Positions 1-9,256 of a DNA stretch of 64,000 nucleotides are shown piece after piece. The DNA comes from Piscicola geometra (Eukaryota > Annelida > Clitellata > Hirudinida > Piscicolidae): NCBI GenBank assembly GCA_943735955.1, contig CALSEQ010000043.1, positions 501,001-565,000 of the forward strand, read 5' to 3'. Numbering within the stretch: position 1 is the first letter of the stretch; each line of letters begins with the position of its first letter. The notes beneath the pieces are model-generated. The model saw only the letters and a list, made by a program, of their open reading frames with translations. It was not told the DNA's origin and did not search any database. The translations under genes were made by a program, and so were the position numbers.

Positions 1-198
1 CACTGTCTCACCCTAATCCCAACCCCACACACATGGACAGCGCGAAAGATCCATGGAGGATACACCGAACACCCCCACTGTTGTCACACAGCGATTTGTC
101 ACTTTCTCTGAAAGTTTCATTTCGATCGATAGGTGCCTCACCACTCTGTTGATAGCCTAGACGGCTGCTTTCTCTGTTTCCCTCGCCGGAAATTTTCC
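1..198 (+). repeat. partial monomer at left edge
   Basis: This is the last 198 bp of a monomer whose first part lies outside the window. It starts at CACTGTCTCACCC and runs through the CGATCGATAGG and GATAGCCTAGAC segments to the next unit start. It carries early-family states (ATGGAGG, TCACACAG) with no unusual variant. Confidence 0.97.
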
Positions 199-456
199 CT
201 ACTCTAGGGGATTTTTCCTACGAGAACTCTGGTGCTTTTCAGAAAATTTGTTTTCTGAACACCTCAGTATAGGATCAGAGAAGCGCTTAAGAGCCCGTCG
301 AAACTCTGTGAGTGAGCGGATCCAAACGGTCCGGCGCCCAAAAAGTCCCACCGGCAATGGCCGCAAGGTTCTTTGCTCAGTACTTCGAGGATACCGGACA
401 AAGTGGAACAGACCTTGCTCTATGTCAACACGGGCTAAAACCCCACAGGCTTGCAT
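199..456 (-). other. recurrent 85-codon open frame, probably not a gene
   Basis: A minus-strand frame starts at ATG (456) with MQACGVLARVDIEQ and ends in KNPLE. It recurs at the same monomer position in about 78 of 99 units. The product would be Arg/Leu-rich with no domain, signal peptide or membrane segment that I recognise. Stops have become fixed in amplified subfamilies: TAG in units 53, 55, 57, 59 and 60 and in 23 and 26; TGA in 39, 41, 43-46, 66, 71, 72, 74, 75 and 83. That argues against function. Several subfamily differences are silent in this frame, so a coding ancestry is not excluded. Confidence 0.3.
238..259. other. conserved 9-bp inverted repeat (hairpin), present once per monomer
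   Basis: The arms TTCAGAAAA and TTTTCTGAA are perfect reverse complements around a TTTG loop. The element sits 39 bp after each unit start and is intact in nearly all units. Exceptions are units 48 and 50 (one arm base changed), 68 (loop change), 71, 73 and 90. It can form a cruciform or an RNA hairpin. No known element is recognised, and the stem is A/T-rich. Confidence 0.85.
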
Positions 457-458
457 AG
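357..458 (+). other. recurrent 33-codon open frame in reasonable start context
   Basis: The ATG at 357 lies in GGCAATGGCC (G at -3, G at +4) and opens a short frame, MAARFFAQYFEDTGQ and onward, to TAG at 456-458. A TGA at 309-311 bounds the frame upstream. Units 61-66 and 68 have ATT instead of ATG. Unit 68 also loses the stop (GCATTGAG). No family is recognised; chance is likely. Confidence 0.2.
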
Positions 459-464
459 AGTGTA

Positions 465-508
465 GGATCGGTCACTGCCCCTGGATGCCTATGATAGGCC
501 GCTGATCC
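465..508. other. nested inverted repeat with 13-bp palindrome, once per monomer
   Basis: The inner element GCCTAT-G-ATAGGC (487-499) is a perfect 6-bp inverted repeat around one base. The outer arms GGATCGGT (465-472) and GCTGATCC (501-508) pair over 8 bp in RNA with two G-U pairs; GGATC/GATCC is perfect in DNA. Units 34 and 35 change only the centre base. Units 61, 63, 65, 70 and 73 break the inner stem (TTCCTATGATAAGCC). The 9-bp deletion in unit 69 removes most of it. Confidence 0.7.
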
Positions 509-557
509 TTACTCCCACCCACACACATCAGACAGTCCGAGGCCAATACGGCGCCAA

Positions 558-673
558 TTTTTTTACTTCTTTATCTTTACTCCCCATGCACCCCCACACC
601 AAATTCTTTTTACCCTCCAACCAAACCTACAGGCAAATGGTTGTCCTCACTGTCTCACCCTAATCCCAACCCC
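558..673. other. G-poor T- and C-rich half of the monomer
   Basis: A T7 tract (558-564) is followed by a strongly pyrimidine-rich, nearly G-free stretch with TCCCC (581-585), C5 (591-595) and CCCTCC (613-618), then CCCTAATCCCAACCCC (658-673). This is the most variable part of the monomer. T7 becomes T8 in units 52, 54, 56, 58 and 59. C5 shrinks to C4 in several units of 20.9-31.6 kb. CCCTCC becomes C6 in the late family. The opposite strand is G-rich with runs of 3-6 G. Confidence 0.75.
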
Positions 674-2786
674 ACACACATGGACAGCGCGAAAGATCCA
701 TGGAGGATACACCGAACACCCCCACTGTTGTCACACAGCGATTTGTCACTTTCTCTGAAAGTTTCATTTCGATCGATAGGTGCCTCACCACTCTGTTGAT
801 AGCCTAGACGGCTGCTTTCTCTGTTTCCCTCGCCGGAAATTTTCCCTACTCTAGGGGATTTTTCCTACGAGAACTCTGGTGCTTTTCAGAAAATTTGTTT
901 TCTGAACACCTCAGTATAGGATCAGAGAAGCGCTTAAGAGCCCGTCGAAACTCTGTGAGTGAGCGGATCCAAACGGTCCGGCGCCCAAAAAGTCCCACCG
1001 GCAATGGCCGCAAGGTTCTTTGCTCAGTACTTCGAGGATACCGGACAAAGTGGAACAGACCTGTCTCTATGTCAACACGGGCTAAAACCCCACAGGCTTG
1101 CATAGAGTGTAGGATCGGTCACTGCCCCTGGATGCCTATGATAGGCCGCTGATCCTTACTCCCACCCACACACATCAGACAGTCCGAGGCCAATACGGCG
1201 CCAATTTTTTTACTTCTTTATCTTTACTCCCCATGCACCCCCACACCAAATTCTTTTTACCCTCCAACCAAACCTACAGGCAAATGGTTGTCCTCACTGT
1301 CTCACCCTAATCCCAACCCCACACACATGGACAGCGCGAAAGATCCATGGAGGATACACCGAACACCCCCACTGTTGTCACACAGCGATTTGTCACTTTC
1401 TCTGAAAGTTTCATTTCGATCGATAGGTGCCTCACCACTCTGTTGATAGCCTAGACGGCTGCTTTCTCTGTTTCCCTCGCCGGAAATTTTCCCTACTCTA
1501 GGGGATTTTTCCTACGAGAACTCTGGTGCTTTTCAGAAAATTTGTTTTCTGAACACTTCAGTATAGGATCAGAGAAGAGCTTAAGAGCCCGTCGAAACTC
1601 TGTGAGTGAGCGGATCCAAACGGTCCGGCGCCCAAAAAGTCCCACCGGCAATGGCCGCAAGGTTCTTTGCTCAGTACTTCGAGGATACCGGACAAAGTGG
1701 AACAGACCTTGCTCTATGTAAACACGGGCTAAAACCCCACAGGCTTGCATAGAGTGTAGGATCGGTCACTGCCCCTGGATGCCTATGATAGGCCGCTGAT
1801 CCTTACTCCCACCCACACACATCAGACAGTCCGAGGCCAATACGGCGCCAATTTTTTTACTTCTTTATCTTTACTCCCCATGCACCCCCACACCAAATTC
1901 TTTTTACCCTCCAACCAAACCTACAGGCAAATGGTTGTCCTCACTGTCTCACCCTAATCCCAACCCCACACACATGGACAGCGCGAAAGATCCATGGAGG
2001 ATACACCGAACACCCCCACTGTTGTCACACAGCGATTTGTCACTTTCTCTGAAAGTTTTATTTCGATCGATAGGCGCCTCACCACTCTGTTGATAGCCTA
2101 GACGGCTGCTTTCTCTGTTTCCCTCGCCGGAATTTTTCCCTACTCTAGGGGATTTTTCCTAAGAGAACTCTGGTGCTTTTCAGAAAATTTGTTTTCTGAA
2201 CACCTCAGTATAGGATCAGAGAAGAGCTTAAGAGCCCGTCGAAACTCTGTGAGTGAGCGGATTCAAACGGTCCGGCGCCCAAAAAGTTCCACCGGCAATG
2301 GCCGCAAGGTTCTTTGCTCAGTACTTCGAGGATACCGGACAAAGTGGAACAGACCTTGCTCTATGTAAACACGGGCTAAAACCCCACAGGCTTGCATAGA
2401 GTGTAGGATCGGTCACTGCCCCTGGATGCCTATGATAGGCCGCTGATCCTTACTCCCACCCACACACATCAGACAGTCCGAGGCCAATACGGCGCCAATT
2501 TTTTTACTTCTTTATCTTTACTCCCCATGCACCCCCACACCAAAGTCTTTTTACCCTCCAACCAAACCTACAGGCAAATGGTTGTCCTCACTGTCTCACC
2601 CTAATACCAACCCCACACACATGGACAGCGTGAAAGATCCATGGAGGATACACCGAACACCCCCACTGTTGTCAAACAGCGATTTGTCACTTTCTCTGAA
2701 AGTTTCATTTCGATCGATAGGTGCCTCACCACTCTGTTGACAGCCTAGACGGCTGCTTTCTCTGTTTCCCTCGCCGGAAATTTTCC

Positions 2787-4080
2787 CTACTCTAGGGGAT
2801 TTTTCCTACGAGAACTCTGCTGCTTTTCAGAAAATTTGTTTTCTGAACACCTAAGTATAGGATCAGAGAAGAGCTTAAGAGCCCGTCGAAACTCTGTGAG
2901 TGACCGGATCCAAACGGTCCGGCGCCCGAAAAGTCCAACCGGCAATGGCCGCAAGGTTCTTTGCTCAGTACTTCGAGGATACCGGACAAAGTGGAACAGA
3001 CCTTGCTCTATGTCAACACGGGCTAAAACCCCACAGGCTTGCATAGAGTGTAGGATCGGTCACTGCCCCTGGATGCCTATGATAGGTCGCTGATCCTTAC
3101 TCCTACCCACACACATCAGACAGTCCGAGGCCAATACGTCGCCAATTTTTTTACTTCTTTATCTTTACTCCCCATGCACCCCCACACCAAATTCTTTTTA
3201 CCCTCCAACCAAACCTACAGGCAAATGGTTGTCCTCACTGTCTCACCCTAATCCCAACCCCACACACATGGACAGCGCGAAAGATCCATGGAGGATACAC
3301 CGAACACCCCCACTGTTGTCACACAGCGATTTGTCACTTTCTCTGAAAGTTTCATTTCGATCGATAGGTGCCTCACCACTCTGTTGATAGCCTAGACGGC
3401 TGCTTTCTCTGTTTCCCTCGCCGGAAATTTTCCCTACTCTAGGGGATTTTTCCTACGAGAACTCTGCTGCTTTTCAGAAAATTTGTTTTCTGAACACCTA
3501 AGTATAGGATCAGAGAAGAGCTTAAGAGCCCGTCGAAACTCTGTGAGTGACCGGATCCAAACGGTCCGGCGCCCGAAAAGTCCAACCGGCAATGGCCGCA
3601 AGGTTCTTTGCTCAGTACTTCGAGGATACCGGACAAAGTGGAACAGACCTTGCTCTATGTCAACACGGGCTAAAACCCCACAGGCTTGCATAGAGTGTAG
3701 GATCGGTCACTGCCCCTGGATGCCTATGATAGGTCGCTGATCCTTACTCCCACCCACACACATCAGACAGTCCGAGGCCAATACGTCGCCAATTTTTTTA
3801 CTTCTTTATCTTTACTCCCCATGCACCCCCACACCAAATTCTTTTTACCCTCCAACCAAACCTACAGGCAAATGGTTGTCCTCACTGTCTCACCCTAATC
3901 CCAACCCCACACACATGGACAGCGCGAAAGATCCATGGAGGATACACCGAACACCCCCACTGTTGTCACACAGCGATTTGTCACTTTCTCTGAAAGTTTC
4001 ATTTCGATCGATAGGTGCCTCACCACTCTGTTGATAGCCTAGACGGCTGCTTTCTCTGTTTCCCTCGCCGGAAATTTTCC
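2787..4080 (+). repeat. near-identical monomer pair 5-6
   Basis: Units at 2787 and 3434 share a private set of variants: CTCTGCTGC, ACCTAAG, GTGACCGG, CCCGAAAAG, TCCAACC, ATAGGTCGC and AATACGTCGCC. They differ from each other at very few sites (for example CTCCTACC against CTCCCACC near 3103). A recent single-unit duplication is the simple reading. The left-hand part of this set recurs at 11845, about nine kilobases away. Confidence 0.93.
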
Positions 4081-6021
4081 CTACTCTAGGGGATTTTTCC
4101 TACGAGAACTCTGGTGCTTTTCAGAAAATTTGTTTTCTGAACACCTCAGTATAGGATCAGAGAAGCGCTTAAGAGCCCGTCGAAACTCTGTGAGTGAGCG
4201 GATCCAAACGGTCCGGCGCCCAAAAAGTCCCACCGGCAATGGCCGCAAGGTTCTTTGCTCAGTACTTCGAGGATACCGGACAAAGTGGAACAGACCTTGC
4301 TCTATGTCAACACGGGCTAAAACCCCACAGGCTTGCATAGAGTGTAGGATCGGTCACTGCCCCTGGATGCCTATGATAGGCCGCTGATCCTTACTCCCAC
4401 CCACACACATCAGACAGTCCGAGGCCAATACGGCGCCAATTTTTTTACTTCTTTATCTTTACTCCCCATGCACCCCCACACCAAATTCTTTTTACCCTCC
4501 AACCAAACCTACAGGCAAATGGTTGTCCTCACTGTCTCACCCTAATCCCAACCCCACACACATGGACAGCGCGAAAGATCCATGGAGGATACACCGAACA
4601 CCCCCAATGTTGTCACACAGCGATTTGTCACTTTCTCTGAAAGTTTCATTTCGATCGATAGGTGCCTCACCACTCTGTTGATAGCCTAGACGGCTGCTTT
4701 CTCTGTTTCCCTCGCCGGAAATTTTCCCTACTCTAGGGGATTTTTCCTACGAGAACTCTGGTGCTTTTCAGAAAATTTGTTTTCTGAACACTTCAGTATA
4801 GGATCAGAGAAGAGCTTAAGAGCCCGTCGAAACTCTGTGAGTGAGCGGATCCAAACGGTCCGGCGCCCAAAAAGTCCCACCGGCAATGGCCGCAAGGTTC
4901 TTTGCTCAGTACTTCGAGGATACCGGACAAAGTGGAACAGACCTTGCTCTATGTCAACACGGGCTAAAACCCCACAGGCTTGCATAGAGTGTAGGATCGG
5001 TCACTGCCCCTGGATGCCTATGATAGGCCGCTGATCCTTACTCCCACCCACACACATGAGACAGTCCGAGGCCAATACGGCGCCAATTTTTTTACTTCTT
5101 TATCTTTACTCCCCATGCACCCCCACACCAAATCCTTTTTACACCTCAACCAAACCTACAGGCAAATGGTTGTCCTCACTGTCTCACCCTAATCCCAACC
5201 CCACACACATGGACAGCGCGAAAGATCCATGAAGGATACACCGAACACCCCCACTGTTGTCACACAGCGATTTGTCACTTTCTCTGAAAGTTTCATTTCG
5301 ATCGATAGGTGCCTCACCACTCTGTTGATAGCCTAGACGGCTGCTTTCTCTGTTTCCCTCGCCGGAAATTTTCCCTACTCTAGGGGATTTTTCCTACGAG
5401 AACTCTGGTGCTTTTCAGAAAATTTGTTTTCTGAACACCTCAGTATAGGATCAGAGAAGAGCTTAAGAGCCCGTCGAAACTCTGTGAGTGAGCGGATCCA
5501 AACGGTCCGGCGCCCAAAAAGTCCCACCGGCAATGGCCGCAAGGTTCTTTGCTCAGTACTTCGAGGATACCGGACAAAGTGGAACAGACCTTGCTCTATG
5601 TCAACACGGGCTAAAACCCCACAGGCTTGCATAGAGTGTAGGATCGGTCACTGCCCCTGGATGCCTATGATAGGCCGCTGATCCTTACTCCCACCCACAC
5701 ACATGAGACAGTCCGAGGCCAATACGGCGCCAATTTTTTTACTTCTTTATCTTTACTCCCCATGCACCCCCACACCAAATCCTTTTTACACCTCAACCAA
5801 ACCTACAGGCAAATGGTTGTCCTCACTGTCTCACCCTAATCCCAACCCCACACACATGGACAGCGCGAAAGATCCATGGAGGATACACCGAACACCCCCA
5901 CTGTTGTCACACAGCGATTTGTCACTTTCTCTGAAAGTTTCATTTCGATCGATAGGTGCCTCACCACTCTGTTGATAGCCTAGACGGCTGCTTTCTCTGT
6001 TTCCCTCGCCGGAAATTTTCC
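4081..6021 (+). repeat. early-family monomers 7-9
   Basis: Units start at 4081, 4728 and 5375. Unit 7 has AGCGCTTAAG and is followed by unit 8 with ACTTCAG, the same succession as units 1/2 then 3, so a block was probably copied. Units 8 and 9 bring in ATGAGACAG (which creates an ATG) together with TTTTTACACCTC, a linked pair of variants that marks a subfamily scattered over the first 22 kb. Confidence 0.93.
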
Positions 6022-7315
6022 CTACTCTAGGGGATTTTTCCTACGAGAACTCTGGTGCTTTTCAGAAAATTTGTTTTCTGAACACCTCAGTATAGGATCA
6101 GAGAAGAGCTTAAGAGCCCGTCGAAACTCTGTGAGTGAGCGGATCCAAACGGTCCGGCGCCCAAAAAGTCCCACCGGCAATGGCCGCAAGGTTCTTTGCT
6201 CAGTACTTCGAGGATACCGGACAAAGTGGAACAGACCTTGCTCTTTGTCAACACGGGCTAAAACCCCACAGGCTTGCATAGAGTGTAGGATCGGTCACTG
6301 CCTCTGGATGCCTATGATAGGCCGCTGATCCTTACTCCCACTCACACACATGAGACAGTCCGAGGCCAATACGGGGCCAATTTTTTTACTTCTTTATCTT
6401 TACTCCCCATGCACCCCCACACCAAATCCTTTTTACACCTCAACCAAACCTACAGGCAAATGGTTGTCCTCACTGTCTCACCCTAATCACAACCCCACAC
6501 ACATGGACAGCGCGAAAGATCCATGAAGGATACACCGAACACCCCCACTGTTGTCACACAGCGATTTGTCACTTTCTCTGAAAGTTTCATTTCGATCGAT
6601 AGGTGCCTCACCACTCTGTTGATAGCCTAGACGGCTGCTTCCTCTGTTTCCCTCGCCGGAAATTTTCCCTACTCTAGGGGATTTTTCCTACGAGAACTCT
6701 GGTGCTTTTCAGAAAATTTGTTTTCTGAACACCTCAGTATAGGATCAGAGAAGAGCTTAAGAGCCCGTCGAAACTCTGTGAGTGAGCGGATCCAAACGGT
6801 CCGGCGCCCAAAAAGTCCCACTGGCAATGGCCGCAAGGTTCTTTGCTCAGTACTTCGAGGATACCGGACAAAGTGGAACAGACCTTGCTCTTTGTCAACA
6901 CGGGCTAAAACCCCACAGGCTTGCATAGAGTGTAGGATCGGTCACTGCCTCTGGATGCCTATGATAGGCCGCTGATCCTTACTCCCACTCACACACATGA
7001 GACAGTCCGAGGCCAATACGGCGCCAATTTTTTTACTTCTTTATCTTTACTCCCCATGCACCCCCACACCAAATCCTTTTTACACCTCAACCAAACCTAC
7101 AGGCAAATGGTTGTCCTCACTGTCTCACCCTAATCACAACCCCACACACATGGACAGCGCGAAAGATCCATGAAGGATACACCGAACACCCCCACTGTTG
7201 TCACACAGCGATTTGTCACTTTCTCTGAAAGTTTCATTTCGATCGATAGGTGCCTCACCACTCTGTTGATAGCCTAGACGGCTGCTTCCTCTGTTTCCCT
7301 CGCCGGAAATTTTCC
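6022..7315 (+). repeat. near-identical monomer pair 10-11
   Basis: Units at 6022 and 6669 share CTCTTTGTC, TGCCTCTGG, CCCACTCACAC, AATCACAACC, ATGAAGG and CTTCCTCTG. Few differences separate them (ACGGGGCC in the first, ACGGCGCC in the second; CCCACTGGC in the second). Most of these variants reappear as a set in unit 16 (9904), and partly in units 29, 34 and 35. Confidence 0.93.
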
Positions 7316-9256
7316 CTACTCTAGGGGATTTTTCCTACGAGAACTCTGGTGCTTTTCAGAAAATTTGTTTTCTGAACACCTCAGTATAGGATCAGAGAAG
7401 AGCTTAAGAGCCCGTCGAAACTCTGTGAGTGAGCGGATCCAAACGGTCCGGCGCCCAAAAAGTCCCACCGGCAATGGCCGCAAGGTTCTTTGCTCAGTAC
7501 TTCGAGGATACCGGACAAAGTGGAACAGACCTTGCTCTATGTCAACACGGGCTAAAACCCCACAGGCTTGCATAGAGTGTAGGATCGGTCACTGCCCCTG
7601 GATGCCTATGATAGGCCGCTGATCCTTACTCCCACCCACACACATCAGACAGTCCGAGGCCAAAACGGCGCCAATTTTTTTACTTCTTTATCTTTACTCC
7701 CCATGCACCCCCACACCAAATTCTTTTTACCTTCCAACCAAACCTACAGGCAAATGGTTGTCCTCACTGTCTCACCCTAATCCCAACCCCACACACATGG
7801 AAAGCGCGAAAGATCCATGGAGGATACACCGAACACCCCCACTGTTGTCAAACAGCGATTTGTCACTTTCTCTGAAAGTTTCATTTCGATCGAAAGGTGC
7901 CTCACCACTCTGTTGACAGCCTAGACGGCTGCTTTCTCTGTTTCCCTCGCCGGAAATTTTCCCTACTCTAGGGGATTTTTCCTACGAGAACTCTGGTGCT
8001 TTTCAGAAAATTTGTTTTCTGAACACCTCAGTATAGGATCAGAGAAGAGCTTAAGAGCCCGTCGAAACTCTGTGAGTGAGCGGATCCAAACGGTCCGGCG
8101 CCCAAAAAGTCCAACCGGCAATGGCCGCAAGGTTCTTTGCTCAGTACTTCGAGGATACCGGACAAAGTGGAACAGACCTTGCTCTATGTCAACCCGGGCT
8201 AAAACCCCACAGGCATGCATAGAGTGTAGGATCGGTCACTGCCCCTGGATGCCTATGATAGGCCGCTGATCCTTACTCCCACCCACACACATCAGACAGT
8301 CCGAGGCCAATACGGCGCCAATTTTTTTACTTCTTTATCTTTACTCCCCATGCACCCCCACACCAAATTCTTTTTACCCTCCAACCAAACCTACAGGCAA
8401 ATGGTTGTCCTCACTGTCTCACCCTAATCCCAACCCCACACACATGGACAGCGCGAAAGATCCATGGAGGATACACCGAACACCCCCACTGTTGTCACAC
8501 AGCGATTTGTCACTTTCTCTGAAAGTTTCATTTCGATCGATAGGTGCCTCACCACTCTGTTGATAGCCTAGACGGCTGCTTTTTCTGTTTTCCTCGCCGG
8601 AAATTTTTCCTACTCTAGGGGATTTTTCCTACGAGAACTCTGGTGCTTTTCAGAAAATTTGTTTTCTGAACACCTCAGTATAGGATCAGAGAAGAGCTTA
8701 AGAGCCCGTCGAAACTCTGTGAGTGACCGGATCCAAACGGTCCGGCGCCCGAAAAGTCCAACCGGCAATGGCCGCAAGGTTCTTTGCTCAGTACTTCGAG
8801 GATACCGGACAAAGTGGAACAGACCTTGCTCTATGTCAACACGGGCTAAAACCCCACAGGCTTGCATAGAGTGTAGGATCGGTCACTGCCCCTGGATGCC
8901 TATGATAGGCCGCTGATCCCTACTCCCACCCACACACATCAGACAGTCCGAGGCCAATACGGCGCCAATTTTTTTACTTCTTTATCTTTACTCCCCATGC
9001 ACCCCCACACCAAATTCTTTTTACCCTCCAACCAAACCTACAGGCAAATGGTTGTCCTCACTGTCTCACCCTAATCCCAACCCCACACACATGGACAGCG
9101 CGAAAGATCCATGAAGGATACACCGAACACCCCCACTGTTGTCACACAGCGATTTGTCACTTTCTCTGAAAGTTTCATTTCGATCGATAGGTGCCTCACC
9201 ACTCTGTTGATAGCCTAGACGGCTGCTTTCTCTGTTTCCCTCGCCGGAAATTTTCC
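7316..9256 (+). repeat. early-family monomers 12-14
   Basis: Units start at 7316, 7963 and 8610. The end of unit 12 carries CCAAAACGG, TACCTTCC, TCAAACAG, GAAAGGTGCC and GACAGCC. Unit 13 is the first with ACCCGGG and GGCATGCAT, states otherwise found from 20.9 kb on. The 12/13 pair therefore matches pairs 32/33 and 37/38. Unit 14 has CTTTTTCTG just upstream, GTGACCGG and CCCGAAAAG, matching units 20, 23 and 26. Confidence 0.93.

Larger units (their letters stand above)
199..2786 (+). repeat. early-family monomers 1-4
   Basis: Units start at 199, 846, 1493 and 2140. Units 1 and 2 share AGCGCTTAAG where nearly all other units have AGAGCTTAAG. Unit 3 has ACTTCAG for ACCTCAG. Units 3 and 4 share TGTAAACACGG for TGTCAACACGG. 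Unit 4 is the most divergent of the four: CCTAAGAGAAC, GGATTC (the GGATCC site is lost and the minus-strand frame gains a TGA), AGTTCCACC, AAAGTCTTT, AGCGTGAAAG and TCAAACAG. Each unit is 647 bp. Confidence 0.95.

Noticed and set aside
206..219. NF-kB-like GGGGATTTTTCC
   Set aside because: A short A/T-rich match, one base longer than the consensus, with no gene context.
257..290. LTR origin, from TAGGATCAGAG resembling the Met-tRNA primer site TGGTATCAGAG
   Set aside because: Only a short core matches, and it is not bounded by LTR ends, a polypurine tract or any gag/pol coding sequence.
267..310. Hammerhead ribozyme (retrozyme-like satellite), prompted by GTCGAAAC
   Set aside because: No CTGANGA box is found in the consensus on either strand at a suitable distance. 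A single variant unit has its complement near 12289, without the rest of the core.
383..400. CENP-B-box-like motif TTCG-N7-CGG in ACTTCGAGGATACCGGAC (CGGG in units 73 and 77)
   Set aside because: It matches 7 of the 9 essential bases (8 of 9 in the two variant units). By my estimate a 7-of-9 match is expected about 1.7 times by chance per monomer over both strands. Suggestive spacing only.
658..673. Telomere-like CCCTAATCCC
   Set aside because: A single CCCTAA per monomer, not tandem; no telomeric repeat tract.
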